Source: Symsagittifera roscoffensis (Eukaryota > Xenacoelomorpha > Acoela > Convolutidae). From it: 64,000 nt of DNA. The DNA is taken from positions 44,928,101 to 44,992,100 of the forward strand of contig NC_087063.1 in assembly GCF_963678635.1 (NCBI RefSeq), read 5' to 3'. Of this stretch, positions 19,908-30,363 are shown in pieces; the first letter of the stretch is position 1; each line of letters starts with the position of its first letter. Below the pieces are notes generated by a model. That model searched no databases and had not been told where the DNA came from. It saw nothing but the letters and a program-made list of their open reading frames with translations. The position numbers and the translations under genes were made by a program.

Positions 19908-22521
19908 AGAAACTCCAGATGATGATGAAATCTTTCCTTTTATAGTAGACGCAGATACTGATAGAGGACAACACATATTTTGTCAAAATTTACTCGTAAA
20001 TTTATTTGAACCCGGAATCAGTCCATGTAAAACAGAGTTCCCCGATGTAAAAATCAAAAGACAAATCATAGATCATTATCTAAAAGATATATGCAACATA
20101 ACACAACAGTATGGAATCTACTCCATAGAATTCACCTCACCAAACCATAATAATAGAAAATATACAATTCAAACAGACGATCTTGATTTAGAATTTTCAA
20201 AAGTTTTTTCAGAATATATAAAAAGCATCCAATACCATAACTCACAAAGAGCAAACTCCATATTCACCAATGAAGTTTTCGCAATAATATATAGTTATAT
20301 TTCGATATTAGAAAACGAAATCCCAATAACAAATGTCTCACCAAAAGAAACATCTAAACATTTGAAAGTACGACATGAAATCACACTACTCTCTAGTTAT
20401 TTAAACATCATTAAAGAAAATTTCACGAAAGACGACGTTTCACAACATACAAAACACGATCTACAAAAAATTTTGGCATGGTTCATAATAGATTATTTCA
20501 CACACAATATTGATTTAATTGCACAAGCAAGAAAAAATTTTAGACCCCAAAACTCGAACGATGATACCGCTATCACAGAACAATCAGATTATGTTTGGGA
20601 CCCCGAATGGTCTCATCCCGCATTTATAAGCTTTCCACAATCAATCTCAAGTCAAGCAATAGGTACAATATCTTACATAAGAGATTATGTAAGAGTAATA
20701 CCATTAACAATTGATGCAACACCATTAAACTATAATACATTTTTACCCGATACACAAAATAATAGTTTAAACTCTACAGTTATACACAATGAAAACCTCA
20801 ATGGAACTAGGAATCTTACTCAACAAGATATCCAGACACCATCACACTTCATAAATGAAGAAATTGTACACACAACAACTACACAACAAAGTATTTCACC
20901 AATACGCCCAAATTTAACAACACCAAGAAATACAAATCCTTCACAAACACAGGTAACCTTACAATCAACCGTTAAACCTTCGGTTGCCCCTAAATATTCA
21001 CATATGGATTACCAAACATACAGACCCATGACAATACCACCAAAAACACGCAAAACATTCACTAGAAACAACTTTGCAGACCATAATTATAATTATACAC
21101 ATCCATCAAAAACATATAATCAACCACAAAGAAATTTTAACCAATATACAAGATCTCGAAATTGGGATAACCCAATGGCCCAACCTAATTCAACAAATTT
21201 CCAAACAAATCCTCCACGGGATCACAGTGAAAATTACCCATTTTTTCAACAAAATAAAAATAAAAAACAGACATCTTATCAAATGGATTATTTATCCTCA
21301 GATGATGATTTCTTACAACCAGATATATTTGCACAAAATACTCAAGAATATCGTAGACAAGGAATACAGAGAACACGTACAAATCATAGAAATTTTTCTC
21401 CACAACCAATAGATGCACAAAATCAACAACCAATTCAACAACAAAATCCAATTAATACACAATCTTTTCAACCAATTCAACAACAAAATCCAATGACTGC
21501 ACACTCGTATCAACCATCACAAATGCAAAATGAAATACCACTCCCATATTATCTCCAACAACATGAGATAACAAGAAACCAACTTTCAAATTTTTCTCAA
21601 ATGCCAAATGCAGCAGAATCATTACAAATGACAATGAATCCATACCTTATGGGTGGATCATCAATAACATCAAACAAACCTTTAATGGTTTTCACAGGAA
21701 CAGACCCTGAATACTCTGTAGAAGATTATTTAAATGCAGTAACAGCAAACCTGATTTTAAATATTGGACCTGAACCAATTAATACGCCACTACATCAAAA
21801 TTGGATACATCGACGCACAGCGTTAATACAAACAACCTTAGATGGCGCAGCCCAAAAATGGTTTTCAGTACTACCTCTAGAAATAAAATCAAACTGGAAA
21901 AGATTTACACAAGAATTTTCAAAAATGTTTGACTCCGAAAGAAACAAACAACAACAAAGAGTTTTATGTAATGAAATTCGCAGATTACCAAACGAAACCA
22001 TCAAGCAAATAGCAGTACGAATCGAAACACTAGTTCGAAAAGCATATTCATTAAATACACATGACTATAAAAACACAAAGATGACAGAAATCTTAATGAT
22101 GACCTTAACACCACAATTAAGGAAAATAGCAATAAAAAAGAGAGCATCACATCCTTCTTCAATTCGAGAACCCGATTTAGATTTTCGAAAACTAGTAGAC
22201 AAATTAGAACAAGCAGAAATCACGATGAAACTAGAAGAAACGGAAAATCTGAAATTACAATACGTTAACAGAATTGAAACGACTCCCACTAATATTAATA
22301 ATATACAGGAATCAGAGACAGACCTCGTTGAAAAAATCACTGAAATACTCAATATCTACGAAAAGAACCCAAACTTTAAAGGCAAACCATCTTTCAAAAA
22401 ATGGTGTAATTATTGCCGACGATACGGACATAGTATTTCCGAATGTAGACAAAAACAGCAGATAATCAAAATAAACCTCAAAAATATAAAGAACCAAATA
22501 AATCATTCTATCAATACATGA
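19882..22521 (+). CDS. gag: Gag polyprotein, 879 aa
   Basis: The structural protein that packages element RNA. Residues 1-35 are acidic. A conserved N-terminal region (about 30-210, with NLLVNLFEPG and DICNITQQYG) is shared with E3. Residues 300-580 are disordered and rich in N, Q, T and P, with repeats of QPIQQQNP. A capsid-like domain from about 595 to 780 contains LMVFTGTDPEY, GAAQKWFSVLP and FSKMFDSE. One CCHC zinc knuckle sits at C842-x2-C845-x4-H850-x4-C855. It is long for a Ty3/gypsy Gag (typically 300-500 aa). The frame is intact. The stop TGA (22519-22521) overlaps the pol ATG as ATGA, pol being in the -1 frame. The start overlaps the end of ORF2. Confidence 0.95.
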   Translation: MSSTHTPGEETPDDDEIFPFIVDADTDRGQHIFCQNLLVNLFEPGISPCKTEFPDVKIKRQIIDHYLKDICNITQQYGIYSIEFTSPNHNNRKYTIQTDDLDLEFSKVFSEYIKSIQYHNSQRANSIFTNEVFAIIYSYISILENEIPITNVSPKETSKHLKVRHEITLLSSYLNIIKENFTKDDVSQHTKHDLQKILAWFIIDYFTHNIDLIAQARKNFRPQNSNDDTAITEQSDYVWDPEWSHPAFISFPQSISSQAIGTISYIRDYVRVIPLTIDATPLNYNTFLPDTQNNSLNSTVIHNENLNGTRNLTQQDIQTPSHFINEEIVHTTTTQQSISPIRPNLTTPRNTNPSQTQVTLQSTVKPSVAPKYSHMDYQTYRPMTIPPKTRKTFTRNNFADHNYNYTHPSKTYNQPQRNFNQYTRSRNWDNPMAQPNSTNFQTNPPRDHSENYPFFQQNKNKKQTSYQMDYLSSDDDFLQPDIFAQNTQEYRRQGIQRTRTNHRNFSPQPIDAQNQQPIQQQNPINTQSFQPIQQQNPMTAHSYQPSQMQNEIPLPYYLQQHEITRNQLSNFSQMPNAAESLQMTMNPYLMGGSSITSNKPLMVFTGTDPEYSVEDYLNAVTANLILNIGPEPINTPLHQNWIHRRTALIQTTLDGAAQKWFSVLPLEIKSNWKRFTQEFSKMFDSERNKQQQRVLCNEIRRLPNETIKQIAVRIETLVRKAYSLNTHDYKNTKMTEILMMTLTPQLRKIAIKKRASHPSSIREPDLDFRKLVDKLEQAEITMKLEETENLKLQYVNRIETTPTNINNIQESETDLVEKITEILNIYEKNPNFKGKPSFKKWCNYCRRYGHSISECRQKQQIIKINLKNIKNQINHSINT

Positions 22522-25500
22522 AAAAAGATCAAAATCTACCGAACAAAACAGTCCACAGCAACAACAGTTCAGGAAAACCACTCCCGAACAATACAAATTA
22601 TACAAGAAATCAATCACCATATAACTCAAGTTATAGAGGAAGATCACCAGAACGAAGAAACACGAATAATTCATCACAAAATCACTACAATAGACCAAAT
22701 AGTCGAAATAACTACTCCAGATCAAATTCAAACACACAACGATTTGTTTCTAGATCTAATTCCCAATCAAGAAATAACTACTATCCAAACAACCAATCAC
22801 GAAATTCATCATACAATAGGAATAGAAACTACTCCTATAATCGAAATAGAAGTTATTCAAACAACCGAAACCAGAATTACCCGAACAATCAATCAAGGAA
22901 TAACTCATATAATAGATCGAACTATAACAGACCAAACAATAATTACCAAAACAGATCGCGAAATAATTCACAAAATCGACACCCAAGTTATAATAATCGT
23001 TATAGAAATTATTCCCAATCACCACACCGGAATAATAATAACTATAATAATTCTAATAATCGCCACAGAAGTAGTACACCTAAACATCAAAGACAAATCA
23101 ATCAAGTACAATCTAACCCAGAAACAACATCAGACCCTCCAGGTATTGATGACACAGTAACTGATACGTTACAACTCAATCAAATAAACTGTACATCATC
23201 AGATTCAGAAAGTGATACTGAAAACACTCTTTCTATCAATATGATAAAAGTCGAAAATGACTATGAATCTGTCATATATGAACAACCCTTTTCATCACAC
23301 ATATATGAAAATCAATCAGAATTTCTTCAAAATTATTACACTACACCCATAAATTCCACACCAACGACGCAAGAAACAAACGAGATTAACACTACAGATC
23401 AAACCAATAAAAATACCAAAACAAAATGCTTGAATACAAACCACATTTATCAAAATATACAAAAAGAACAACCCAAAGAAAAAATTTGGACAATACCATT
23501 TCTCTTAGAAAGCCCAAGAAATAAAGAATTTCAACCACCAGACCTTGAAATAGATTTTTTAATTGATTCAGGAGCAGAATCAAACATAATAAACATCCCC
23601 ACATGGAATGAAATAAAAACTTTACACCCAAAGTTAATACCTCTTGAAACCTCCAGTAAGTTAGCAACAGCACAAGGATCAACATTGATAAACTACGGAA
23701 AAATCCAATTATTTCTCCTCCCCACCAGAACAATGGAACAAAGCAAAATTTTAAATAAGCCATTTAAACAAATATTCCATATCACTGACATTAAATATAA
23801 TATCATTGGAATACCATTTATTTCGAAGTATATACCAACAATTAACATACTAAATAGTAAAATATTAATCAAAGATAAATATACAAAAACAAAAGAAACA
23901 TCCTTAACATTTTTTCAAAGATTAAATAAACAACCACCATTCTTTTCAAAATTCTACCCGATATTTAACAAACAAAGAAAACACCTAAAACCACTATCAG
24001 GAAATATCTATAATTTTTCAATCAAACAAGTTCACCAATATGATAAAGAACAAAACAAACAAAAATTTTATATGTCAGAATTTGAATTCAAACCTATTCA
24101 TAAATTTTTCAAAATCACAATCTCATCCATAAAATATTTGAAAAATTCGAATAATGATATCATTTCCTTACATGTCTATAACAACACACCTTACCAAGTA
24201 ACATTACCTTTAGGACTTTTAGGATACTGCGAAACCAACGCTACAATATCACCAATACACGAAAAAGCCTATCGCGTAAATAATATACTCCAATTACTAG
24301 ATATTTGCCAATCTACAATTCTTAATGAAGAATTATCTATAAATAATATAATAAGTAACGAAAACAGAAATACGGATTATTTCACAAAAACTCCATATTT
24401 CAAACCTACATTCAACATAAGTAACTACACAGAGGACCAACAGAAATTTTTAACAATGTTTAATTTCCAACATTCACAAATAACACAAGACGAATTCGAA
24501 AAATTAGCCAAACAGCTCATTAAATATTCATCAGTCTATGCAACATCAAAATTCGATGTTGGCAAAATCAGTTCATCACTACATCTCCCGTTAAAACCAG
24601 ACGCAGTTTTCAAAAAACAGAGAGCAAGTAAAGTACCAATTCACTTACATGATAAAATGAACAGATTACTCGATATTTTAGAACAATACAACATTATATC
24701 ACCAGTAAACAAAGAAGAACAACCAAAAGGCAACACATTCATCAACCCTGTTATCATTCTAGCTAAAGGAGAATCATTAAAAATCGTTCTCGACGCTAGA
24801 TACCTCAATTCACTCATAGATGAATCAAAATGTAATTGGCCCATTGAACCAATACAAGTTATTTTAACAAAAATAAACGGCAAATACTTTACAACCGCCG
24901 ATATGAATAGTGCATACAATCAAATGCCACTAGATGAACAATCACGACGTTTAACACAATTTGTTATAGGAAACCAACAATATGAATTCAACCGCTTATT
25001 CTATGGAATATCCATAGGACCAGCAGCATTTTCAGCTTTTATGAGCAAAATTTTTAGACCACTAATACTCAAGAAAAACGCAATCACCTATTTAGACGAT
25101 GTTTTTATGCAATCACAAACAAAAGACGAGATGTTCAATGTTTTAGAAAAATATCACCAAATACTTCAGAACGAAAATCTGAAGGCCGCCCCCGATAAAT
25201 CACACTTCTTTTTGACAAGAGTTAAATTCTTAGGACATAATATAGAAAGAAAAACAATCACTCCATTGAAATCACGCATTGACGCTATTCAAAAACTTCA
25301 ACCACCAACAAATAAAAAGAAAATCCAAGAATTTCTTGGAATGTTAAACTTTTTAAGTAAATATGTTTATAAAATGCAATTATATCTACGACCATTTTAT
25401 AACATCCTTAGACAACAAAATAATTTTGAATGGAACACAGAACATCAAACACGATTTGAAGAAATAAAGAAACTTTTAACTGAACAAATTTCAAACACAA

Positions 25501-28103
25501 TTCCAGACTCAAATCAACCATTTTATGCAATGTGCGATGCTTCGAACTTTGGCATCGGTGCAGCACTATTACAATCACATAATGGTACAAATAAAATGAA
25601 CCTCATATCAGCAAATTCTCGACTATTCACTCAAGCAGAGCTACGACTCTCAACTCTAATGAGAGAATGCACAGCCATAATATATACACTGACAGAATAT
25701 GAATTTCTGATACTTGGATCAAAACATCCAACAGTTCTATTCACAGACCATAAACCAATCATTTTTCTTTTTACACAAAAGTCTAATCCAAACCACCGAG
25801 TTTACAGATTTCAACTAATTCTAATGAAATTTCCAAACTTACATATAGTTTGGACTGCAGGAAAAAATCTTGCATTACCAGACACCTTAAGTCGAAATAC
25901 ACCACCTGAATTACTTACACGAAAAACAACAGTTGAAATACCCAAAAACATAAAATTCTACCTTGCAGAAAACGAAACATCACCCCGATTGGAATGCAAA
26001 TATGCAGTAAAAACTGATATTGAACAATCACAAATAAATAATTTACAACATTTCCCACTTTATTTAGATTGTCAAAATAATCATTATGAAGTTGATCTAC
26101 TTGGAACATCAACTTTCAAACCAATCCCATATTCTCAGTGGATAAAAAATAACACCCAACAAAAACGAACAAAACAACACCCGCCTAAGAAAGACCATTT
26201 TCCACTAATTGAAAAAGAAGATTTAAGTGATAAAATAAATTTATCAGGACCACAAACAAATGATTCAAAATACACAATAAATCAAGTTTTTGACCTCCAC
26301 GACCCACTTGATACAATACCCTTATCTAAATTAGAAATCGAAAACATTTTTCTCCCCCCAACAGAAATAATTACAATTTCAACACTGAAACAATATCAAA
26401 ACCTTGACCCAGTAATTCGACAACTGAAATCATGGCACAAATATAAAACTAAACCTATCAAAGCAGATTCAACCATTCTAGGAAACAAAACACTCCTCCG
26501 ATACTTTCGCAAGTTTAACAACACAACCATTAACGAAAATACAGACCTTTTAGAGTATAACCTGAATGAATCTACAGTTCCATGTCTCCCTTTAAGTATG
26601 ATTCTTATAGCTTTTAATATTTCACATACACAAAATATTAAAGGACACTCTGGATCAGAAAAAACATATTCAAATTTTATACAAAATTTTTACTTCCCAA
26701 ATGCACCAATTTGGATAAAAGTACTATGCAATGATTGTATAGTATGTCAACTAAATAAACCTTACCCAAATCAAAAACAAATAGCACAAAAACAAGATTT
26801 TAAAGGACAAAGTTTGTACTTTAACCATCGTATCTCATTTGATACTAAGGGACCAATTTCACCCTCATCAGAAGGAAACTCCTACATTATGGTAATTGTT
26901 GACGCATTTACACATTATGTAGCACTTAACCCAGTACCCCATTGTAACGCTTATTACGCTTACACAACACTCTATGAACACTGGATAGCAAAATTCGGAC
27001 TACCAGAAATTTTAGTTACAGACAACGGTACAGAATTCATAAATAATGAAATTATCACACTATGTCATTTATATAACATTAAACACAAACCACGTACATC
27101 TCATGCACCTTGGACAAACGGCTTAGTCGAAGGTATGAACCGTTCATTACAAGAATATCTTAGATGTATCATCAACGGAAATGATACAAAATATACCGAA
27201 TGGTCAGCAGATGTAAAATTATTTCCCTTAGCATATAATTCACAAATAACGACAACTTTAGGAATGTCACCATACGAAATGGTTTTTAACCAAAAGCCAC
27301 GCAAACCAATAATGTTTACAGCAAATTCTCATAAAAACGCACAAGGTTATTGTCAACCAAATAAAGACTCAATTTGTTATAACCTACCTTTACATACACA
27401 TGATGAAGATCATTTTCATCACCCACAAATTCTTAAACTAGCCTCCGGTACACACACCGAATGGATTCTAAATAGAGATAAAAAACACAATGAAATTTAT
27501 CAAAAAATAACAAAAAAGTTATTACAAAGACAAAACATCAATGAACAAATCAATTCACGTTTTACACCAGCCTCCGATTTAAAAATTGGAACATTTGTTT
27601 TAATACCTAATTTTAATACTCAAAAAGGAATTTCTAAAAAATTACAACCCCTTCGAAAAGGACCATACCAAATAATTGCAAAACCCACTGATGTCACATA
27701 TAAAATTACCGACTCAAACACAAAAGAAATCGTTCAACATCGAAACAACCTATTACCTTATTACCCAAAAGAATACGCACTCCGCGAATTAACTCAATTA
27801 TATTCTTTCACAGGATTAAAAATCATTCAAAATGAACCACATCTGAAAAACACAGAACAAAATGATAACCCCACCGAAAATCAAAACACAAAACCAACCG
27901 CCACCAAAAACAATACACAAAACCATAAAGAATCTCCAAAACAAAGAAAAAATAGAAAAATGACAGAACAAATAATACCCCAAGAAGAAATAGACAAATC
28001 TGAACATAGAAAAACAACAAGACTCCGAAATCAACCACGTAAAAACTACAAAATGTTCATCCCCCAATCTAAAATATTAAAGAAAGTAGAATTTAAAAAG
28101 TAA
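22518..28103 (+). CDS. pol: Pol polyprotein (protease, RT, RNase H, integrase), 1861 aa
   Basis: Residues 1-200 are an unusual N/R/S/Y-rich tract with repeats such as YNRNRNYS. Then: aspartic protease, D350-S-G; reverse transcriptase about 690-900 with YLDD at 858-861; RNase H about 985-1110 (D1007 in MCDASN, then LSTLMREC and LFTDHKP); integrase zinc finger H1370-x6-H1377 followed by the CNDCIVC cysteines; catalytic triad D1442, D1502, E1538 (DD35E); GPY/F-type module near 1713 (KGPYQIIAKP). No chromodomain is seen. The C-terminus is basic and disordered. All key residues are present and the frame is open, so it may be active. It starts at its own ATG within ATGA. The -1 frame is also open for at least 57 nt upstream, so frameshifting is not excluded. 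Confidence 0.97.
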   Translation: MKKDQNLPNKTVHSNNSSGKPLPNNTNYTRNQSPYNSSYRGRSPERRNTNNSSQNHYNRPNSRNNYSRSNSNTQRFVSRSNSQSRNNYYPNNQSRNSSYNRNRNYSYNRNRSYSNNRNQNYPNNQSRNNSYNRSNYNRPNNNYQNRSRNNSQNRHPSYNNRYRNYSQSPHRNNNNYNNSNNRHRSSTPKHQRQINQVQSNPETTSDPPGIDDTVTDTLQLNQINCTSSDSESDTENTLSINMIKVENDYESVIYEQPFSSHIYENQSEFLQNYYTTPINSTPTTQETNEINTTDQTNKNTKTKCLNTNHIYQNIQKEQPKEKIWTIPFLLESPRNKEFQPPDLEIDFLIDSGAESNIINIPTWNEIKTLHPKLIPLETSSKLATAQGSTLINYGKIQLFLLPTRTMEQSKILNKPFKQIFHITDIKYNIIGIPFISKYIPTINILNSKILIKDKYTKTKETSLTFFQRLNKQPPFFSKFYPIFNKQRKHLKPLSGNIYNFSIKQVHQYDKEQNKQKFYMSEFEFKPIHKFFKITISSIKYLKNSNNDIISLHVYNNTPYQVTLPLGLLGYCETNATISPIHEKAYRVNNILQLLDICQSTILNEELSINNIISNENRNTDYFTKTPYFKPTFNISNYTEDQQKFLTMFNFQHSQITQDEFEKLAKQLIKYSSVYATSKFDVGKISSSLHLPLKPDAVFKKQRASKVPIHLHDKMNRLLDILEQYNIISPVNKEEQPKGNTFINPVIILAKGESLKIVLDARYLNSLIDESKCNWPIEPIQVILTKINGKYFTTADMNSAYNQMPLDEQSRRLTQFVIGNQQYEFNRLFYGISIGPAAFSAFMSKIFRPLILKKNAITYLDDVFMQSQTKDEMFNVLEKYHQILQNENLKAAPDKSHFFLTRVKFLGHNIERKTITPLKSRIDAIQKLQPPTNKKKIQEFLGMLNFLSKYVYKMQLYLRPFYNILRQQNNFEWNTEHQTRFEEIKKLLTEQISNTIPDSNQPFYAMCDASNFGIGAALLQSHNGTNKMNLISANSRLFTQAELRLSTLMRECTAIIYTLTEYEFLILGSKHPTVLFTDHKPIIFLFTQKSNPNHRVYRFQLILMKFPNLHIVWTAGKNLALPDTLSRNTPPELLTRKTTVEIPKNIKFYLAENETSPRLECKYAVKTDIEQSQINNLQHFPLYLDCQNNHYEVDLLGTSTFKPIPYSQWIKNNTQQKRTKQHPPKKDHFPLIEKEDLSDKINLSGPQTNDSKYTINQVFDLHDPLDTIPLSKLEIENIFLPPTEIITISTLKQYQNLDPVIRQLKSWHKYKTKPIKADSTILGNKTLLRYFRKFNNTTINENTDLLEYNLNESTVPCLPLSMILIAFNISHTQNIKGHSGSEKTYSNFIQNFYFPNAPIWIKVLCNDCIVCQLNKPYPNQKQIAQKQDFKGQSLYFNHRISFDTKGPISPSSEGNSYIMVIVDAFTHYVALNPVPHCNAYYAYTTLYEHWIAKFGLPEILVTDNGTEFINNEIITLCHLYNIKHKPRTSHAPWTNGLVEGMNRSLQEYLRCIINGNDTKYTEWSADVKLFPLAYNSQITTTLGMSPYEMVFNQKPRKPIMFTANSHKNAQGYCQPNKDSICYNLPLHTHDEDHFHHPQILKLASGTHTEWILNRDKKHNEIYQKITKKLLQRQNINEQINSRFTPASDLKIGTFVLIPNFNTQKGISKKLQPLRKGPYQIIAKPTDVTYKITDSNTKEIVQHRNNLLPYYPKEYALRELTQLYSFTGLKIIQNEPHLKNTEQNDNPTENQNTKPTATKNNTQNHKESPKQRKNRKMTEQIIPQEEIDKSEHRKTTRLRNQPRKNYKMFIPQSKILKKVEFKK

Positions 28104-28930
28104 TTTTAAGATTTCATACTTCACAATCTTGAAACCTCCGTAACATTTTTCATTTCAATTTTTCAAAATAACATGCTCACAAGTACGCAATAATTCTAGT
28201 TCAAAATAGACCAATAGGATTCATCCAATCCGCCACTTTCTCTAACTCAAACTAAGATCAATTAGACGAATAATCTAGAACTCCAGGCACATCTCTAACT
28301 ATAACTTTACAACCTCCAGGTCAAAAATAAGCAAATCACTCCAACTTGACAACTAAAATAAATATCACCATAATACCGTACCCCTCCCTTATCTAATAAC
28401 CCAAAGATCAACAATATTTCCCCAACTCAGACCACGAATACCCCCAAAACAAATTTGATAACTTAGCCTAAAATAACAAAATGAAGATTTTAATTAGCCT
28501 AAAGTATAAAAATCTCACCATACCCCGGATCATTTGACAAACAAAAATAAAGAAAAAGACGACCTCCCAGTCACCATGAAAATTGCCCCCAACAATTTTT
28601 TACAAAACTCAACCCACTTGTCAAAAAACTAATAAATAATTCGACCACACTAGAAAATCGCCTCAAACAGCAAAAAATATTCGACCAAGAGATCATTTCT
28701 TAAATGCTCTTCTCTCAAACAGTTGCTCAAATACTTATAAATTTTAAACATTTTTTTTCAATACTTGAAGCCTTTATAATATTTCTTTTTGATATACTTG
28801 AATCTTTTCTAATAATCCTAATCATTTTTTGTAACATTTTTTTAATTTTCTACACTATTCTCGAACTATTCCTCCAACTTTCCAAAACCCTTGAATATAT
28901 CCACAGGTACGATTTTAACAACTTGTCTAA
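28104..28930 (+). other. E2 pol-to-ORF3 spacer with conserved splice-acceptor-like site
   Basis: A pyrimidine-rich run ends in ATCCACAG at 28906, followed by GTACGATTTTAAC. The same CAG-G-nACGA-nTTTCAA arrangement stands before the membrane-peptide ATG in E1 (5324) and in two E3 segments (46614 and 51301, minus). This suggests a 3' splice site for a subgenomic message encoding the 3' genes. The donor was not found. A 76-aa hydrophobic frame at 28704-28934 reads across the pyrimidine tract and is not accepted as a gene. Confidence 0.5.
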
Positions 28931-29119
28931 ATGATACGAACAATTTTCAGTAGAACCGATATTTTTTTATTGTTTGTAATTTTCATAACATTTTTATCAT
29001 CCCTCATTTTGACCATCTGTAAATGTATAAAGAAAGCAATCCTCACATTTGCCCTAGCAACAGTCCTTCTAATTCTTTTTTTGGAAGAATATTATAATAA
29101 ACACAAAATTTCTCACTAA
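28931..29119 (+). CDS. Small membrane peptide, 62 aa, two hydrophobic segments
   Basis: MIRTIFSRTD, then a hydrophobic segment at about residues 10-29, a CKCIKK basic turn (30-35), a second hydrophobic segment (36-52), and EEYYNKHKISH. Homologues occur in E1 (5352, one frameshift) and in E3 (46589 and a more decayed one near 51270, minus). It is the first ATG after the acceptor-like site, 25 nt downstream. A hairpin membrane protein or a signal/anchor for the following ORF3 is possible. ORF3 lies in the -1 frame but opens 8 nt after this stop, so simple frameshifting cannot join them in E2. Function unknown. Confidence 0.6.
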   Translation: MIRTIFSRTDIFLLFVIFITFLSSLILTICKCIKKAILTFALATVLLILFLEEYYNKHKISH

Positions 29120-29127
29120 AGTAATAA

Positions 29128-30363
29128 TTCAAAAAACCATCAAAAATTGCTACCCAACAGTCACAGCATCAGTCTTCACCGACATCATCCCAAGATAACC
29201 AAACACCACCTTCAACTACTCAAAATCCTCAAACGTCTACACGAATTTCTTTTCAAGACAATCCATACACTTTTGAAGAACGACATACTCGTTTATCAGA
29301 ACCACTAGAACCAGTCCAACGACAAGCACCTTTAAGCGAACCAACATATAACCTATACCCAACACTACCACAAGAACTAAGTAGAATAAGAAATTCTAGT
29401 CAAAACCAAAATACAGTCGAAATAAATAGACAAATTATACATCCTCGACGAAACAGAAATCTTCAAACTCCCCGAGTTCATTTTGATATACCTCAATCCC
29501 CATCACAAAACACTCCAGAAAACCCCATTGGTATATTACCAGAAACCCCTACGCTTCTTTTACAACGTAGCACCTCAAGCCTACCATCAGATTACTTAGG
29601 TTCAACACCAACATCTGAGCAAATACGTGAAAATCCCTTTAACCCCCCAAACCAGGCATCGCGACTACCATATTGGACTACACATTCATTTACACAAGGT
29701 GAACCAAATTTAGTCAATGACCCCATAGATATTTCTACGGATACAACAACATCCTCATCACTACCAGAAACATTATCACTACCATCAACACCATCAATAA
29801 GCCAGTTTTCACCACCACCCTTTAACTTAAACTTTCCAAATAATCTCGACGCCAGATATCGAGAACAATCATCAATAAATATTTCTTTAAGACTAGATTG
29901 GAATACATTCACAGCACCTCCACCACTATTTGGACAACATCAAGAAAGTAACCGCCTTCATAACTGGGCACTTAATAGATTACAATATCGCCAAGATATT
30001 CACAACGATATCCGTGATCACAATATTCAAATACTCCAACAAAACAGTTTACAATTAAAGTTTGAAATCACAGTTAAGTTAAATAACATTACCCTTCAAC
30101 AACAACCCTACCACCTTAATACCCCAACCATAAACCAAATCTCCTCCACAATAAATTCATCCAACCCCCCTACCCCTACACCCTCTTCAACTTATACTGA
30201 ATCATTAGCACCATCATCCACATCAACTGAATCTTCACTCAACACTAATAGAGCTTACCGCACTTTTAAAAGAAAGTTCCCCAACCATCCTTTCCCAGCA
30301 AAACCAGGAACAGCCCGTGAATACATCAACCACCCCAAGCATACTAACACAAAAGAATTTTAA
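29128..30363 (+). CDS. ORF3 N-terminal part: 411-codon open frame without any ATG (partly fused to ORF4 text)
   Basis: Open in frame 1 from just after a TAA at 29125 to a TAA at 30361. My translation contains no Met. Residues 1-240 are Q/P/S/T-rich (KIATQQSQHQSSPTSS near the start), then a conserved block LDWNTFTAPPPLFGQHQ and NWALNRLQYRQDIH shared with E1 and both E3 segments. Near 30093 the text changes from ORF3 (LKFEITVKL) to ORF4 (ITLQQQ, INQISSTINSS), which marks the E2 deletion. The frame is kept across it. The lack of ATG implies entry by splicing or recoding, or a non-ATG start. The product is probably a truncated envelope-like precursor. Confidence 0.6.
   Translation, partial: FKKPSKIATQQSQHQSSPTSSQDNQTPPSTTQNPQTSTRISFQDNPYTFEERHTRLSEPLEPVQRQAPLSEPTYNLYPTLPQELSRIRNSSQNQNTVEINRQIIHPRRNRNLQTPRVHFDIPQSPSQNTPENPIGILPETPTLLLQRSTSSLPSDYLGSTPTSEQIRENPFNPPNQASRLPYWTTHSFTQGEPNLVNDPIDISTDTTTSSSLPETLSLPSTPSISQFSPPPFNLNFPNNLDARYREQSSINISLRLDWNTFTAPPPLFGQHQESNRLHNWALNRLQYRQDIHNDIRDHNIQILQQNSLQLKFEITVKLNNITLQQQPYHLNTPTINQISSTINSSNPPTPTPSSTYTESLAPSSTSTESSLNTNRAYRTFKRKFPNHPFPAKPGTAREYINHPKHTNTKEF

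Noticed and set aside
22400-22521. Classical -1 frameshift slip site at gag-pol
   Set aside because: A-rich runs exist but none has the X-XXY-YYZ phase in the gag frame that I could find; the ATGA junction is a simpler reading. Not excluded, since the pol frame is open upstream.
22756-23160. Overlapping ORFs in other frames of gag-pol
   Set aside because: Low-complexity shadows of the Asn/Arg-rich tract, with no conservation.
28704-28934. 76-aa hydrophobic ORF ending in ATGA with the membrane-peptide start
   Set aside because: It is the translation of a pyrimidine-rich tract. E1 has no matching frame and no ATGA there, so the overlap is probably chance.
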